Source: JAXLXE01 sp046328115
GTDB lineage: Bacteria; Chloroflexota; UBA6077; JACCZL01
NCBI GenBank assembly: GCA_046328115.1
Contig: JAXLXE010000003.1
Location: 682,001-746,000, forward strand
DNA: 64,000 nucleotides
Reading direction: 5' to 3'
Part shown: positions 34,901-45,800 of the stretch, piece by piece
How the letters are laid out: each line of letters starts with the position of its first letter
How positions within the stretch are numbered: position 1 is the stretch's first letter
The notes under the pieces: model-generated
Seen by the model: the letters and a program-made list of their open reading frames with translations, nothing else
Databases searched by the model: none
Told to the model about the DNA's origin: nothing
Program-made: the position numbers and the translations under genes

Positions 34901-36049
34901 GTGGTGACGGCAGTCAGATGGAGTGTGCTCCTGGGCGCGGCGCTGGGATTCGCCACGTTGCTCACGCCTCAGGATAGTCAGGCCGGGCCAGCCTACCGCG
35001 AGACCGTCCTCACAATTCGCGGCCGCGAGCAGACGCTGCGGCTACCACCCGGCTTCAAGATCAATGTGTACTCTCGGGACATCGAGGGGCTACGGTTCAT
35101 GGCCTTCTCACCGGAGGGTGAGCTGTACGCCGCCATGATGGGCCCGGGCAAGATCATCCGCCTGCCTGACGCGGATGGCGATGGCGTGGCAGACCGCCAG
35201 CTTGTGGCGGCGGACTCCCTCAACAAACCCCACAGCATCGCGTTTGGCAATGGCGCCATGTACGTGGCGGAGATCGACCGGCTCTCGCGGCTCCAGGATC
35301 CCGGCCGTGATGGGTACTACGAGATCCGAGATGGGCTGGCTTCGCTCCCCCGCGGCGGAGCCCACGTGACCCGAACCGTGCAGATGGGTCCGGATGGACT
35401 CCTTTACGTGGCCACCGGCGCCTCCTGCAACGTCTGCATAGAGAAGGACGAGCGGCGGGCGGCCATCATCCAGTTCAGCCCGGACGGGAGCGGCGGGCGC
35501 GTGTTCGCCCGCGGACTCCGCAACGCGGTGGGGTTCGTGTTCCACCCAACCACGGGGGAGCTGTGGGCCACCAACAACGGGCGAGACAACCTCGGCGATG
35601 AGTATCCGCCCGATACCGTGAATCTGGTCGGCGATGGTGACGACTTTGGCTGGCCGCGCTGCATCAACGGCCGTGATCCGGATCCCGAATTTGGGTCACC
35701 CGGCGCCTGCGAGGGCGTGGCCGCGCCGGCTATCGAGTTTCAGCCCCACTCCGCGCCCCTGGGTCTTGCCTTCTACAACGGTGAGAGGTTCCCCCAGGAA
35801 TACCGAGGCGATCTCTTCGTGGCCTACCACGGCTCGTGGAATCGCGCGGAGCGGACCGGCTACAAGGTCGTACGGATGCCCATGCGGGATGGGCGTCTGA
35901 CAGGAGAGATCATCGACTTCGTCACGGGCTGGATAGATTCCAAGCCTGCCTGGGGGCGGCCCGTAGACATCCGGATATCGCCTAACGGCGATATGTACGT
36001 ATCGGACGATCAAGACGGAGTCATCTACCGCATTTCATACGGGGACTGA
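34901..36049 (+). CDS. Sorbosone-dehydrogenase-like (PQQ/glucose-dehydrogenase fold) exported protein
   Basis: GTG 34901, behind AGGAGG, gives 382 residues with an N-terminal signal peptide (to about residue 28). The mature protein is a beta-propeller of the soluble glucose/sorbosone dehydrogenase type: LRLPPGFKINVYS, DADGDGVAD, QMGPDGLLYVATGASCNVC, GLRNAVGFVFHP and FVAYHGSWNR are typical. It likely oxidises a sugar or aldose outside the membrane with PQQ or a similar cofactor. It is divergent from the DsbA-like gene and lies upstream of a Gfo/Idh/MocA oxidoreductase gene, suggesting sugar metabolism. Confidence 0.86.
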   Translation: MVTAVRWSVLLGAALGFATLLTPQDSQAGPAYRETVLTIRGREQTLRLPPGFKINVYSRDIEGLRFMAFSPEGELYAAMMGPGKIIRLPDADGDGVADRQLVAADSLNKPHSIAFGNGAMYVAEIDRLSRLQDPGRDGYYEIRDGLASLPRGGAHVTRTVQMGPDGLLYVATGASCNVCIEKDERRAAIIQFSPDGSGGRVFARGLRNAVGFVFHPTTGELWATNNGRDNLGDEYPPDTVNLVGDGDDFGWPRCINGRDPDPEFGSPGACEGVAAPAIEFQPHSAPLGLAFYNGERFPQEYRGDLFVAYHGSWNRAERTGYKVVRMPMRDGRLTGEIIDFVTGWIDSKPAWGRPVDIRISPNGDMYVSDDQDGVIYRISYGD

Positions 36050-36098
36050 TCCGCACGCGTCTCCCCCGCCAGTTCTCCGGACTCCGGACGGGAGCACA

Positions 36099-37139
36099 AT
36101 GCCTACCTCGGCTACTGCCATTGTCACAGCAGATCGCACCACCCCCCGCCTGCGCGTGGGACTCATTGGATGCGGCTTTATGGGCCGCACTCACGCGCAA
36201 GCCTATCGCTCATACCCACAGACTGACCTCGTGGCGGTGTGTGACGCGGACACCGCCCGCGCCGCGGATCTGGGTCGCGAGATGGGCGCCCAGAGCTACA
36301 CGGCCTTCACGGACATGCTCGCCAACGAGCAGCTAGACCTGGTCAGCGTGGTGACCCCAGACACGCTGCACGCGGAGCCCACCATCGCGTCGCTGGACGC
36401 GGGTGCCCACGTGCTGGTGGAGAAGCCCATCGCGGTAGACCTCTCAGAGGCCCGCCAGATGGTCGCGGCGGCGGACCGGTTTGGCCGCAAGCTAGCCGTG
36501 AACTTCAACCGGCGATTCAGCCGTCCGTTTGCCCTGGCTCGCGAGTATCAGGCCACAGGACGGCTCGGTGACCCGGCGTACGTGCTGCTGCGGGTCTCGC
36601 TGGCCCCGGGTCGACCGTCCACCAATCCCTACGAGCTGAGCTTTGACTCGCTCATCCACCTGGTGGACCTGGCGCGCTGCTTCGGGGGCGACGTGGCCAG
36701 CGTCACCGCGCACATGGCGGACGTGCGGCGGGAAGGGAAGTACCACAACGTGGCCATTGGCCTGCGATTCGCGCATGGGGGCGTGGGGACCATTGTGGGA
36801 AGCTGGGACGGTAGTCGGCTGCACCCCATTGAGTACGCCGAGATCGGGGGGACGGCAGGGCGTGTGGAAGTGGACAACGTGGTTGGGAGCTTTGCCTACC
36901 GGCCCGCGGACTCTGACATCGTGAATAGCTGGACGCCACAGCCATTCGGAGGCCGTCACCACCTGCTCCAGTTCTACCCCACCACCGTGGAGCAGCACCT
37001 CGCGGAGCTAGTACCCGCCTTGATTGAAGGGCGCGATCCGCCGGTGACCGGTGCGGACGGCCTGGCGGCACTGCGCATCCTGGTGGCGGCTATCCGGTCC
37101 TTCGAGTCCGGCACGGCCGTGGCCCCAGCTTCAGTCTAG
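36099..37139 (+). CDS. Gfo/Idh/MocA-family NAD(P)-dependent oxidoreductase
   Basis: The 346-residue protein has the Rossmann motif GLIGCGFMGRTHAQAY at residues 21-36 and the family EKP motif in VLVEKPIAVDLSEARQM. The C-terminal alpha/beta domain has FDSLIHLVDLARCFGG, whose Asp/His act in catalysis. It oxidises or reduces a sugar or inositol-type substrate. It lies 49 bp after the sorbosone-dehydrogenase-like gene, and a TIM-barrel isomerase lies a little further on, which together look like a small sugar or inositol catabolic set. Confidence 0.9.
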   Translation: MPTSATAIVTADRTTPRLRVGLIGCGFMGRTHAQAYRSYPQTDLVAVCDADTARAADLGREMGAQSYTAFTDMLANEQLDLVSVVTPDTLHAEPTIASLDAGAHVLVEKPIAVDLSEARQMVAAADRFGRKLAVNFNRRFSRPFALAREYQATGRLGDPAYVLLRVSLAPGRPSTNPYELSFDSLIHLVDLARCFGGDVASVTAHMADVRREGKYHNVAIGLRFAHGGVGTIVGSWDGSRLHPIEYAEIGGTAGRVEVDNVVGSFAYRPADSDIVNSWTPQPFGGRHHLLQFYPTTVEQHLAELVPALIEGRDPPVTGADGLAALRILVAAIRSFESGTAVAPASV

Positions 37140-37151
37140 ATCGAGGCTCCG

Positions 37152-37182
37152 CAGCCGTGACCGTGGCGCGCGGTCACGGCTG
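37152..37182. terminator. Bidirectional hairpin terminator between oxidoreductase and pdxH
   Basis: Perfect 11-bp inverted repeat (37152-37162 and 37172-37182) with a 9-nt loop. It lies 12 nt after the plus-strand stop and overlaps the last codons of the convergent pdxH, so it can serve both transcripts. Confidence 0.6.
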
Positions 37183-37833
37183 GAGGATCTCAAACCGCCA
37201 GCCGCCGTCCGCGAGACGAGTAAAGCGGGCCCGGTCGTGGAGTCGGTCGTCCCGTCCCTGCCACAGCTCGATGATCTCCGGGGACACGCGGTAGCCGCCC
37301 CACTCCTCTGGCAGCGGCACAACGCCGTCGGCGACGCACGCGGCAAGCTCGGCGGCGCGTCGCTCCAGCGTCTCTCGGGAATCCACGGGCTGGCTCTGCC
37401 GAGAGATCGCGGCGCTCACCCGGCTGCCCAGCGGGCGGCTGTTGAAATACGCTGCCGACTCCTCGCGGCTGGTCCGCGTGACGGCGCCCGTGATGCGGAT
37501 CTGCCGGTGCAGCGGCTGCCAGTGGAAAAGCAGCGCCGCACGCGGATTCGCGGCGATCTCGATCCCCTTCTGGCTCGTGTAGTTGGTGTAGAAGACGAAG
37601 CCGCGGGCATCGAGCTCCTTGAGTAAGACGGTCCGTACGGATGGCGTGCCATCAGCGCCGACGGTGGCAACCGCCATTGCATTCGCGTCCGGCACGCCGG
37701 CCGCCTCAGCCTCAGCGAACCAGGTCTTGAAGAGATCGAGCGGATCGGCGTCAGCGTCTGGTGCAAAGCGGCCTGGCACGGTACTCTGTCCTCCCACCAC
37801 CTGGTGAAATGGTGCGGCTGCTGGCGTGGCCAT
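37174..37833 (-). CDS. pdxH: Pyridoxamine 5'-phosphate oxidase
   Basis: The protein is 219 residues from ATG 37833 (a GTG five codons upstream is an alternative). It oxidises PNP/PMP to pyridoxal 5'-phosphate with FMN. Family segments are present in order: NAMAVATVG, SVRTVLLKELDARGFVFYTNY, KGIEIAANPRAALLFHW, and the C-terminal signature RVSPEIIELWQGRDDRLHDR. Length is normal. It is convergent with the Gfo/Idh gene and divergent from the TIM-barrel gene. Confidence 0.95.
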   Translation of the reverse strand: MATPAAAPFHQVVGGQSTVPGRFAPDADADPLDLFKTWFAEAEAAGVPDANAMAVATVGADGTPSVRTVLLKELDARGFVFYTNYTSQKGIEIAANPRAALLFHWQPLHRQIRITGAVTRTSREESAAYFNSRPLGSRVSAAISRQSQPVDSRETLERRAAELAACVADGVVPLPEEWGGYRVSPEIIELWQGRDDRLHDRARFTRLADGGWRFEILQP

Positions 37834-37870
37834 TGACGCCCCGTTCACCCAAGGCTAGCGGAGTTATCGC

Positions 37871-38677
37871 ATGCGCGTCGGCTGCCAGACCTATACGTGG
37901 CAGATGCTGGGAGACGCCTGGCGGGGCACCATGGGCGACGTTCTGGACGCGATCGCCGCGGCTGGATTCGCGGGCGTGGAGACTACCTGGCAGATGCTGG
38001 GACCGCTCTTGGACAACCCGGAACGGTTCGGCGACATGCTGGCCAGGCGGGGGCTGAGCCTCGCGGCGCTGGCGCTCTCGCCGCCCACTGGTTGGAGCGA
38101 TCCGTCGGCGGAAGCGGCCGAGCTCGCGTTGGCGGACCGGGCCATCGAGTTCCTGAGTGCACTGGGGCTGGGCGGACGGCTGGGGTTGGGGGGCGGACGG
38201 GCGCCCTCGCGGGCCCAGTACAGGGAGAAATTCGACCAGATGATTCGGATGTACCACGCTGTGGCGCGGCGCGCCGTCGACCGCGGTCTGGTGGTCCACG
38301 TCCACCCCACTTCCACGGATGACTCGCTGTTGCTGGTGGGGGCGGAATACCAGATGCTGGTGGACAGGCTGGACCCAGCGCTCGTCGGCCTGGGCCCGGA
38401 CACCGCGCACATCACCCGGGGGGACGAGCGGGCGTTGGACTTCGTCAGGAGGAACGCGCGACGCATCACCCACATCCACCTGAAGGACGCGTTCCGCGGC
38501 GGCGACTATGCGACAATGGGCACCGCCGACGCGGAGATCGAGGCGGTGGCCGCGTTCCTGCGCGATTTCGGCTACACCGGCTGGCTGATCGCGGAGGAAG
38601 AGTCTGACTCGGCGGGTGCCGACCCAGCCACGTCGGTCAGATCCTGCCGGGCGTACCTGGCGGCGCGGGGATTCTGA
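37871..38677 (+). CDS. Sugar phosphate isomerase/epimerase-type TIM-barrel protein
   Basis: The 268-residue protein belongs to the xylose-isomerase-like TIM barrel group (IolE/IolI, hydroxypyruvate isomerase). Metal-site segments include HVHPTS with paired His, GPDTAHITRG with Asp and His, THIHLKDA and, at the end, LIAEEESD with Glu. It probably isomerises or dehydrates a sugar or inositol derivative. The Gfo/Idh dehydrogenase about 0.7 kb away is a usual companion in inositol or sugar catabolism. Confidence 0.86.
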   Translation: MRVGCQTYTWQMLGDAWRGTMGDVLDAIAAAGFAGVETTWQMLGPLLDNPERFGDMLARRGLSLAALALSPPTGWSDPSAEAAELALADRAIEFLSALGLGGRLGLGGGRAPSRAQYREKFDQMIRMYHAVARRAVDRGLVVHVHPTSTDDSLLLVGAEYQMLVDRLDPALVGLGPDTAHITRGDERALDFVRRNARRITHIHLKDAFRGGDYATMGTADAEIEAVAAFLRDFGYTGWLIAEEESDSAGADPATSVRSCRAYLAARGF

Positions 38678-38683
38678 GCTGCG

Positions 38684-40072
38684 TCAGCGCCAGGCGCCGG
38701 CCGGCTCGCTCTCCAGTTCCTTCACCTTACCGACGCGGCGAAACATGGGGATGAGCCGCTCTGGCAGGTGGCCGTGCAGGCGGGTGCCGCGCGAGCGATG
38801 CTCCTCGCGGATCAAGAACCCCTCGCGGCGGAATACCGCCACCAGCCGCCCCTCCGAGAAGGGAAGCTCCACCTCCACTTCCCGCACGGCCATCCCAAGC
38901 CGGCGGGCAATCCGCGCCCGAAGCGCACCCACGCCGTAGCCCGTGACGGCGGAGACCACCACCGCGTCCTCCTCGAAGTGAGTCGCGGTACCAGGGCCGA
39001 ACTCGCGCAGTAAGGAGAGCGGCTCGTTGACAAGATCCGCTTTGTTGAGGACGAGGACGGTGGGTTTTGCGGCCAGGCCCAGCTCTCCCAGGATAGCGTC
39101 CACGGCGTCCCGCTGCTCCAGCGCGCGCGGGTGGGAGCCATCCACCACGTGGAGCAGCAGATCCGCGGCCTGGAGCTCCTCAAGCGTGGCCCGGAAGGAC
39201 GCGATGAGCTGGGTGGGCAGGTTCTGGATGAACCCCACCGTGTCCGAGATGATGCTATAGCCGCCGCCAGGGAGCGGCATGCGGCGGGTGGTGGGATCCA
39301 GGGTGGCAAACAGCTTGTCCTCCGCCACCACGCCGGCCTCGGTCAGGCGGTTCATCAAGCTGGACTTGCCGGCGTTCGTGTAGCCAACGAGGGCCACCAG
39401 GGGCGGACCATTGCGGCGGGCCGCGCGGGCGCGCCCGCGGTGGGCGCGGACGGTCTCGATCTCGCGCTTGAGCTGGGCCACGCGGTCACGCACGAGGCGG
39501 CGGTCCAGCTCAATCTGGGTCTCGCCGGGACCGCCGCGGGCACCGATACCACCCACCTGGCGCTCCAGGTGGGTCCACGCGCCGCCCAGCCGAGGCAGCA
39601 GGTACTCCAGGCGGGCAAGATCCACCTGGAGACGCGCCTCCCGGGTGCTGGCCCGCTGGGCGAAGATCTCAATGATCAGGCCCGGTCGATCTATGACGGG
39701 CGTGTCCAGGCGGCGCTCCAGGTTGCGCTGCTGGACCGGGCTCAGGGCGCCGTCCACCACCAGCAGCTCGTAGTCCAGCTCCTCGCGGATCTGCAAGAGC
39801 TCCGCCACCTTCCCGCCGCCGAAGTAGGTGGCGGGGTCCGGGTGGGGTCGGCGCTGGGACGCGCGGCCCAGCACTGTGCCGCCCGCCGTCTCGACCAGGC
39901 GCTCGAGCTCGTCCAGCGAGTCGGTGATAGACCAGGACTCCGAGCCGTCCCACTCGAGCGCGGCCAGCAAGACGCGCCGTCCGCGGGCAGCCGCCAGCCC
40001 ATCGGAACGCTCTTCGCGCCGCTCAACGCTGGTATCGACGAGCTCTGGGGCGCCACGTCGCGTTCTTGCCAT
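38684..40072 (-). CDS. hflX: GTPase HflX
   Basis: The 462-residue ribosome-associated GTPase has the HflX N-terminal domain (33-215), with the glycine-rich TYFGGGKVAEL and ERQVGGIGARGGPGETQ. The G domain has P-loop GYTNAGKSS (230-238), DTVGF for G3 and NKAD for G4. A C-terminal extension of about 60 residues ends the protein. HflX splits stalled or hibernating ribosomes under stress. It is convergent with the TIM-barrel gene (6-bp gap) and divergent from the glycosidase-like gene. Confidence 0.95.
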   Translation of the reverse strand: MARTRRGAPELVDTSVERREERSDGLAAARGRRVLLAALEWDGSESWSITDSLDELERLVETAGGTVLGRASQRRPHPDPATYFGGGKVAELLQIREELDYELLVVDGALSPVQQRNLERRLDTPVIDRPGLIIEIFAQRASTREARLQVDLARLEYLLPRLGGAWTHLERQVGGIGARGGPGETQIELDRRLVRDRVAQLKREIETVRAHRGRARAARRNGPPLVALVGYTNAGKSSLMNRLTEAGVVAEDKLFATLDPTTRRMPLPGGGYSIISDTVGFIQNLPTQLIASFRATLEELQAADLLLHVVDGSHPRALEQRDAVDAILGELGLAAKPTVLVLNKADLVNEPLSLLREFGPGTATHFEEDAVVVSAVTGYGVGALRARIARRLGMAVREVEVELPFSEGRLVAVFRREGFLIREEHRSRGTRLHGHLPERLIPMFRRVGKVKELESEPAGAWR

Positions 40073-40155
40073 TCGTCAAGTATGCGAGCGTGCACGCGGA
40101 GCCCGCCATCCCCTCCCATTGCCAGGGTCAGCCCTGGTACTATGCGCGGTCGGAT

Positions 40156-41448
40156 ATGAACGCCGGACCGTTGCTCGCCCTGGTGCTGCTCGCCTCCGGA
40201 ATACTCCACGTGGCCGAGGCACCGCCGCCTTCACCCCTGCGCGACTACCAGGAGCTAGCGCAGAGCATCCAGCGTGTGAACTTCCAGCGGTTTGGACAGC
40301 TCACCGGCGGCCGAGACTGCGCCAGCGCGCGGCTGCTGTCCTATCGTCGCGACGCGTCTGACGCCTGGATCGCCGATCAGTGGTACGTGGCGCTGCACAT
40401 GCGCGCGGACGCCGCGCTTGCCCGTCTGGGTGACCGGTCCGCTCTCTGTCGCATCCAGAAGTCGTTCGCCTGGATGGAACTGCTCTGGGAGCCAGAACGC
40501 GGCGGGTACGCGCCACGGGCGGACCTCGACGGGCGCAACCCCACGCTGAAGGACTTGTACGCGGACGACAACGCACTGGTGGCACTGGCATATCTGGAGG
40601 CGGCGCGGGTGGTAGAGGATGAGCTGCTGCGCGAGCGGCTGCTGCTGGGGGCCAACCGCGCCACGGCGTACCTGCTGCGGCCGGGGCTGTGGGATGAGAC
40701 CTATGGCGGGGGCCTCTGGTGGAACGACCAGTCCTGGGCACTCCAGCTTGGCAAGCCGGGCCAGCCCACGGCCCTGTTGGCGTGGGTGATGGCGGAACAA
40801 TACGAGCTGACGCGGAATCCCTGGCATCGGCAGCACGCGCTGCGGGCGCTGGCGTGGTTGGACGCGCGCCTGTGGAGCGCCCATCACGGTCTGTACGCGT
40901 ACGGCGTGACCGGACCGGAGACGGATCCGTACGTGAAGCCCAGCTACTTCAGCTACGACCAGGCCATCGTGATGGAGGCACTTCTGGCGCTGTACCGGGT
41001 GGATCGTGATCCCACATATCTCGCGCGGGCGCGCGCGCTGGCCCGCTCTGTCGACCGCGCCTTCTGGCAGCGCGATGTCGGTGGCTACACGCTGGAAGCG
41101 GGCAACCGCGACGTGTACGCCAGCTACAGTGTGTGGGTGAGTGAAGCACTCATCTCCCTCTACTTCGTGGACGCCGATCCATCCTGGCGCGGCCTGGCCG
41201 CGCGCAACTTCGACACGGTGGAGCGCCTGCTGGCCCGAGGCGACGGCACCTACGCAAACCGCATCTTCCCCTGTCGTCCAATGTACTGTGGCGAGGCCCA
41301 ACCGTACACCCGCGACCGCGTCGTGCTGGGCAAGGGCCAGGCCCTGATGCAGCGCGTGGCAGCGATGCTGGCCTTGAGCTACCGCGATCAGCTTGGGGGC
41401 GCCAGCGGGGCGCGCGGCCCGGAGTGCGCAGCGGTGCCCGCTTGCTGA
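40156..41448 (+). CDS. Exported alpha/alpha-toroid (glycosidase-like) protein
   Basis: ATG 40156 gives 430 residues with a signal peptide (about 1-20, cleavage near HVAEA). A TACTAT -10-like element ends 17 nt upstream. The body is an alpha/alpha-barrel seen in GH76, AGE and related proteins: repeated helix pairs with LYADDNALVALAYLEA, GGGLWWNDQSWA, YFSYDQAIVMEALLALYRV and RDVYASYSVWVSEALISLYF. Aromatic- and Asp-rich loops suggest a carbohydrate-binding cleft. The exact activity is not recognisable. It is divergent from hflX. Confidence 0.75.
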   Translation: MNAGPLLALVLLASGILHVAEAPPPSPLRDYQELAQSIQRVNFQRFGQLTGGRDCASARLLSYRRDASDAWIADQWYVALHMRADAALARLGDRSALCRIQKSFAWMELLWEPERGGYAPRADLDGRNPTLKDLYADDNALVALAYLEAARVVEDELLRERLLLGANRATAYLLRPGLWDETYGGGLWWNDQSWALQLGKPGQPTALLAWVMAEQYELTRNPWHRQHALRALAWLDARLWSAHHGLYAYGVTGPETDPYVKPSYFSYDQAIVMEALLALYRVDRDPTYLARARALARSVDRAFWQRDVGGYTLEAGNRDVYASYSVWVSEALISLYFVDADPSWRGLAARNFDTVERLLARGDGTYANRIFPCRPMYCGEAQPYTRDRVVLGKGQALMQRVAAMLALSYRDQLGGASGARGPECAAVPAC

Positions 41449-41670
41449 GCTGTCTCCATCTCTTGCCACCACTGACAGGCAGCCAAGGATCGGCGAACGC
41501 GCTATGCTATCGCCGAACGGGGACGTTGGCCCTGGATTTCCCCTCTGAAGCAGTACTCAGCAGACACACGAGACTCGGGATGAGCGCGCGGCGCCAGCGG
41601 CGGCGGATTGGGAAGGGATCCCGCCGGGTTGACGCTGGGACGGGCAATCCTCTCGACCTGGAGGCATAGC

Positions 41671-42825
<1,155 letters not shown>

Positions 42826-42869
42826 CCCGCGACCCCAACGTGCGCTGGGCTTGATACACTGGGTCGGCC

Positions 42870-45800
42870 ATGGCCGACCCAGTAGCCTGCCCGACGTGCA
42901 GCGCTGAGAACGCGCCGACACGCAAATTCTGCCGCGCTTGCGGCGCCGGGCTGGCGCCCGTCTGCGCCGCGTGCGGGTCCACCAACGAGGTGGGCGACCG
43001 CTACTGCGGCGAGTGTGGGGCACCCCTCGTGGCAGCCGCTCACACCGCCCCGGGGGCTGTCCCGTCTGCCGCCGCACTGGCGCAGCGCGGCGGCGATCCA
43101 CTGGGCAGTGAGGAGAGGCGCACCGTGACCGTCCTCTTCGCTGACATCGTGGGCTTTACGTCGCTCTCGGAGCGGTGGGACGTGGAGGATGTCCGCGAGG
43201 TCACCACGGAATGCTTCCGGCGCCTGGTGGCGGAGATCACGCGCTACGACGGCACGATCGACAAATTCATGGGCGATGCCGTGATGGCGCTCTTTGGCGC
43301 GCCGATCGCGCACGAAGACGATCCACGGCGGGCGATCCTGGCGGCGCTGGGCATGCAGGCGGCGCTCCAGCGATTCAACGAAGAGCTCAGCCGCACTCAC
43401 GGCACGAGGCTCGCGTTGCGGATCGGCGCGGAGACCGGCGAGGTGGTGGCCGGCACGCGTGACGTGCAGGGTGTGCGCGAATACACGGTGATTGGCGACG
43501 CGGTGAACGTGGCCGCTCGGCTACAAGCCGCCACGGATCCAGACACTATCCTGATCGGGGAGCGACTGCGCGGCCTGACTGAACGGGAATTCGAGCTTGC
43601 TCCGGTCGGGACGATGATGCTCAAGGGTCGGGCAGGGGGAGTGGCAGCCGCGCGGGTGCTCGGGGAGCGTGCGGAGCACGGGGCCGTCGCGATCGCGGCA
43701 CGCACACCACTGGTAGGACGCGAGGTCGAGATCGCGGCGCTTGCCGGCTGTATTGCCGCGCTACGCGAGGGCCGCGGACGAGTGGTGACGCTGGTGGGCG
43801 AGCCCGGGTTGGGCAAGTCCCGACTACTCACGGAGGCGGCACGGCTCGCCGGCGCCACACGGACGGTCCAGGTGGTCTCGTACGCGCACGAGCAATCGGC
43901 CAGCTACGGCGTGGCGCGCTCGCTTACCAGAGCCACCATGCACCTGATCGCCGGTCACCAGCAGGCAGGATCCTGGGGGCAGTTCCGTCAATGGCTGGGT
44001 GAACACGCCCTCGACGATCGAGCCGACTTGCTAGCCCGGTTCTTGGGCGACTCGGATCGGGATGCCTCCGCGATCGACACGGCCGGGCTATCGCCCCAGG
44101 AGCTTCATGAGCAGACATTCACGGCCGTAACGGATCTGGTGCGGCATCTGGCCGAGCAAGCACCGCTGATCGTACAGGTGGACGATCTCCACTGGGCCGA
44201 TCCTACCTCCGTGGACCTCCTGCGGAAGGTGGCCGGAATGGTGAGCTCAGTACCTCTGCTCCTGGTGCTGGCCATGCGACCGGAAGCGGATACGCTCGCC
44301 TGGGCTCTCCGCGACTCCCTGGCCCGCGAGCAGCCAGACACACACCTTGACCTGAGGCTGGCACCGCTTTCAGAACGGGAAAGCAGTGCGCTGGTGGAGG
44401 CGCTGATCGGCGGTCAAGGCGCGGACTCCGGTCTACGCACGGTGATCGAGCGCGCCGCCGGCACCCCCCTCTGGCTGGAGGAGCTAACGCGGACCCTGAT
44501 CGAGCGAGGGGCACTGGTGCACCGCGATGGCGTCTGGGAGCTCGCCGGCGACGCGGAGCGTATGGATCTGCCGACCAGCCTGCAGTCGCTGATCGTGGCT
44601 CGTATCGATCGGCTGGGCGAAGCGCGGGTGACGGTCCAGGCGGCCTCGGTGATCGGGCGTCGCTTTGCGCGGACGGTGCTGGATCGCGTGGGGGAGGCGG
44701 GACCGCGGCTCGGCGATCACCTGGATCGCGCTGAGCGTGCGGATCTCCTACACCGACTGAACGAGGCTGGAAGCGCGCAGTACGACTTCAAGCACGTCCT
44801 CACCCAGGAGGCGGCATACACCACGCTCCTGGCGCGGCGGCGGCGCCAGCTTCACCGTCAGGTGGCGGAGGCGCTGCAGGAGCTGCATCCGGAGCGGACA
44901 CCAGAGCTCCACGCATTGCTTGCGCACCACTGCGAACGGGCGGAGATGTGGCAGGAGGCGGCGTGGCACGCCACGAAAGGGGCAGAACAGGCCAGGGCGG
45001 CCTACGCGAACGCCGAGGCCGTGGACCTGTATACCCGGGCGATCCGCAATGCCCAGCGGGCGGGGTTGCCGGGCGCGGAGCTGAGCGCACTGCACGGGGC
45101 CAGGGCCGAGATCCACGCGGTTCTGGGCAGCTTCGAAGCGTCGCGCACTGACTACGAGACCGCGATCACCCAGCTCCAGGGGGTGCCTGACCCGGCGGCC
45201 GAGGCGCGGCTAGTCGGAGCCTTGGGCATGCTGTGGGGCGGGCACAAGGACTACCAGCGCGGGCTGGAGCTCACCACACGCTCCGCTGAGCTGGCGGAAC
45301 GGGTGGGCGATCGACGTCTGCTGGCGGAGGCTCGCGTGCGCGTGGGGCTGATGGGCCTCAATCTGGCGCACGCGGACGAAGCCGAGGAGGAGTTCGAGCG
45401 GGCGCTTCACCACTTCCAGGCGCTCGACGACCACCTGGCCCAGGTACGCACGCGTGACATCCTGGGCATGACCATGTTCGTCTCCGGTCAGCTCCGGCGC
45501 GCGGAGGACACCGCGCGCGGCGTTGTTCCAGCACTGGAGGCTCTCGGCGATGCGGAGACGCTGGCGAACACGTGGGTGCTGCTGGGCGCGGCGATCGGCT
45601 ACTGCGGACGTATGGATGAGGGTATCGCGACGGTCCAGCGTGGCGTTGATGATTGGCGAAGGATGGGCTCGCCCTCCGGCGTAGCGTTCGCGCTCATGCT
45701 GGTATCAGAGATCAACGAGCCGTTCGGTCGCTACGAAAGTGCGCTCCGCGCTGGCGCGGAAGCGCTGCAAACCGCTCGGGAAATCGGGCACCGCGAGTGG